Shown in pieces: positions 61,256 through 64,000 of a stretch of 64,000 nucleotides of DNA (its first letter is position 1; each line of letters starts with the position of its first letter). The notes under the pieces are model-generated. The model searched no databases and was not told where the DNA came from. It was given only the letters and a program-made list of their open reading frames with translations. Both the position numbers and the translations under genes were made by a program. Source of the DNA: Phytoseiulus persimilis (lineage: Eukaryota; Arthropoda; Arachnida; Mesostigmata; Phytoseiidae); contig CM075104.1 in NCBI GenBank assembly GCA_037576195.1, forward strand, positions 10,370,211-10,434,210, in the 5' to 3' direction.

Positions 61256-63812
61256 TCATCCCTCTCTCGGTGTCACATGAACTAGCTGTGTGTTTTTCGC
61301 GACGTTGTCCCCTTTCTTGTAAAGAACTTTCGAAACGATTCCCTCAGCAGAAGCCTTGATGACATACTGCAAAGAGAGACACATCGTTAATAGCTGGCTC
61401 GATCGGGTGTAACGGAAAGCATGCTGGCCACGGCAGGACCGTCTCGGTTCATCCTACGCTAAGAAGCTTCCTCTGAAACTCTGCACTCACCTCCATCTTC
61501 ATCGCGATCATTACCACTAGTGGCTGTCCTTGGCTCACCTCCTGGCCTTCGCTGACAAGTACCTGTTCTACAACCCCGGGCATCGGGGCGACAGCACCGC
61601 CTTCCGTAGCTCCCACTTTCCCCAGTTTCGCGACATAGCTGGGCTCGGGCACATCGAAGAGGAGAACGTCGTCGTCGGTGTACACCGTGAGGCGGCCACC
61701 ATCGTTCGAATATTTGAATGTACAAATTTCTTCACTGAGCTCGCAGCGTACTTGGGCCACACCATCCTTATCACAGATTTGCGTTCTGACTTTCTCTTGG
61801 AAACCGCCACTCCGAACCGTGTAGCTTTCGTTGTCACTATGAGCCGTGACTTCAACAACGAATTTCCGGTCGCCGTACATCAGTTCAATTTTCTCGATGT
61901 GATCCATGTTCAATCTGAAGAAGTCCAACGAGCTTCTCCTCTGCAGTAAGGTGAGGGCAGACAGGGCGATGATTTTGTCGGATGGAGGGGCGAAGCCCAG
62001 AAGAGATTCTCTGTGTTGCGGAATGAACTCCGTGTGCACCTCTCCGGCCTGGAACGCGGGATGGCTACACAGCTTCATGAGAAAAGGGATATTCGTCGGC
62101 ATGCCCGCGATGAAGTAATCGGATAGCGAGCGCTTGAGTTTCGCCAGGGCGGACTGTCGATCCGAGCCCCAAACCACGAGTTTCGCGATCATAGGATCAT
62201 AATGCACGCTGACTTCATCTCCTTCTCGCACGCCGGTGTCCACTCTGGCGTCCGAGGGCACCCGGAGTTTCCGGAGGAAACCAGCGGCTGGCATGAAGTT
62301 GTTTTTCGGATCCTCAGCGTAGATCCTGCCTTCGAATGCATGACCACGCGGCTCGAGATCTTCCTGACGCAGTGGCAGCGGAGCACCCGACGCAACGAGC
62401 AATTGCCACTCAACCAAGTCGACTCCAGTGATCATCTCGGTGATGGGATGTTCAACCTGGAGCCGCGTGTTCATTTCCATGAAGTAGAACTTCTGTTGAG
62501 AGTCCATCACGAACTCGACAGTTCCCGCTCCGACGTAGCCGACAGCTTTGGCTGCTCGCACAGCCGCCGCACCGATCTGGTTGCGGACTTCGCTAGAAAT
62601 TCCCGGTGCGGGCGCTTCTTCTATGATTTTCTGATGGCGTCTCTGAACGCTGCAGTCACGTTCGAATAGATGTACGTGGTTTCCTACAACGATAAACAAA
62701 GCGGAAGCTGAGCCAGAACCCAAAGTCTCGAACTGTTCGGGATCGTCGCTCTGGAGACATGCAGGGTTGTGAATCCAGTCGTGGGCTCACCGTGGTGGTC
62801 CCCGAAGACTTGAACCTCAACGTGTCGTGGGTTGACTACAAACTTCTCGACGAGCATGACCTCATCCCCAAATGACTTCATCGCCTCCCGACGTGCGCTC
62901 TCTAGCTGTGAGCTGAACTCGCCCTCATTCATCGCGATCCGCATACCTGTAGCCGAGGAAAAGTTCGTGCTGTCGACTGATTCGAACTCTTCAAGTCGTT
63001 TCGGTATCGTGGCGTGAGCTTTACACGAACCTTTGCCTCCGCCCCCTCGGACCGCTTTAAGCATAACGGGAAACCCGATTTTCTTCGCTTCCTGGAGTAA
63101 GATCGCTTCGTCCTGTTCCTTCCCGTGATAGCCTTCGATTATCGGGACGCCGGCCTCGGCCATTATGTGCTTGGAAGTCGATTTGATTCCTAAAAGGCGC
63201 CTCATCAGATGCGGACCAGCTCACAGCAACCCGGAACTTGGATGCCGCTGATCCGATCACCCAGCTTTGATGTAAACGAGCTTGAGCTGTTCTCAGAGTC
63301 ATATTCACCCATGTCTCGGATGGCGTTAACTGGGGGTCCCACGAAAATAATGTCTTGGTTTTGACAAAGCTCGGCGAATTCAACATTCTCCGAAAGGAAT
63401 CCGTATCCAGGATGGATCGCTTTGGCACCGGATTTTTTGGCCACCTGCGAGGAACAGCTTTCGTTTTCTCCTCTCTCTTAGTATCCGGCTGTGGATTTGA
63501 GCAGGGAAGAAAACTAATTCGTTGGTTGAAATATCTCTTCTGGGACGAACCTCAATGATTTTGTCTTTCCGCAGATAGCTGTCCGCAGCAGCGGCTGCGC
63601 CAACTCTGTAAGCCTCGTCGGCCTCAAGCACATGGACCGAGTTCTTATCCACATCGCTGTAGACAGCTACGGACTGTATTCCTAGTTTGCGCGCACTTCT
63701 GATGATCCTGCAGGCTATTTCTCCTCTATTCGCGATCAGTAATTTCTCTATAGGATGTTTGGTCTTCAGACTCGGCAATGAAGATGCTCCGCGACGGAAT
63801 TGATGGTTGAGA
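61256..63812 (-). CDS. MCCC1: Methylcrotonoyl-CoA carboxylase alpha (biotin) subunit, 5' end missing or unresolved
   Basis: Exons in transcript order: 63812-63551, 63444-63309, 63189-63031, 62946-62791, 62683-61491, 61366-61256; introns 84-124 bp; phases close to 671 visible residues. The biotin-carboxylase part starts [13 protein letters not shown], then has the ATP-grasp glycine loop [12 protein letters not shown] and the [12 protein letters not shown] active-site block. The carrier domain has the biotin-accepting lysine in AMKME (lysine codon at 61499-61497), right at an exon end. It carboxylates 3-methylcrotonyl-CoA in mitochondrial leucine breakdown, together with the beta subunit MCCC2 (family knowledge). 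Identity to MCCC1 is clearly higher than to propionyl-CoA carboxylase ([32 protein letters not shown]). The acceptor at 63813 opens in phase 2, and no phase-matching upstream ATG exon was found before the window end, so the import-signal exon probably lies beyond 64000. Confidence 0.95.
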
Positions 63813-64000
63813 CTGAAAATTACGAGCAAATATGATGGCACTGGTTCGGTTGGTCTTCTCTCACAACCGAAGATATACGGGTCCTCACATCGGTCATCCC
63901 AGCCGGAGAGCTTGACTGCGTAGTGGTTAGCCCAGAGCAAAAGTAGAGAACCGGTTTCTAGGTAATTCTCGGGCGGCGGTTAGGTTCACAGTCCTGATTC

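Overview
The window is nuclear DNA of an animal, most likely an arthropod and perhaps a mite or other chelicerate. The genes are split by GT-AG introns, mostly 76-260 bp. Every gene that can be named has an animal-type counterpart: mitochondrial aconitase, methylcrotonoyl-CoA carboxylase alpha, EF-Ts, U5 snRNP DIM1, a membrane delta-9 desaturase and a calcium-channel gamma-type tetraspan protein. The species is not fixed by the sequence; the mite guess is inference. There are no operons, ribosome-binding sites or CRISPR arrays. Exon borders were placed by hand from splice sites, reading phase and protein-family conservation, and all phases close.

Layout. 1-2.8 kb: no gene recognised, one 15-bp tandem repeat. 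2.8-6.4 kb (+): a four-exon membrane-anchored M16 (insulinase-type) metallopeptidase. 6.4-26.7 kb: about 20 kb with no gene found, holding decayed transposon pieces (a mariner-type transposase relic, a reverse-transcriptase-like scrap, a 510-bp foldback element and a smaller hairpin). 26.7-28.75 kb (+): a single-exon 693-residue protein made of eight 48-51-residue repeats, the most novel item here. 31.1-35.1 kb (-): acyl-CoA delta-9 desaturase in four coding exons. 35.2-45.0 kb: no gene recognised. 45.0-47.6 kb (-): a five-exon claudin/PMP22-superfamily protein resembling voltage-gated calcium channel gamma (stargazin-like) subunits. 47.6-52.4 kb: no gene recognised. 52.4-63.8 kb: a dense housekeeping cluster: TSFM (+), DPH4/DNAJC24 (-), TXNL4A/DIM1 (-), ACO2 (+) and MCCC1 (-, with its 5' end missing or unresolved).

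How the genes relate. Three proteins of the right-hand cluster act in mitochondria: EF-Ts in translation, aconitase in the TCA cycle, MCCC1 in leucine breakdown. The other two act in diphthamide synthesis and splicing. They sit close together, in part tail-to-tail (TSFM/DPH4 and ACO2/MCCC1), but nothing in the sequence shows that they are co-regulated.
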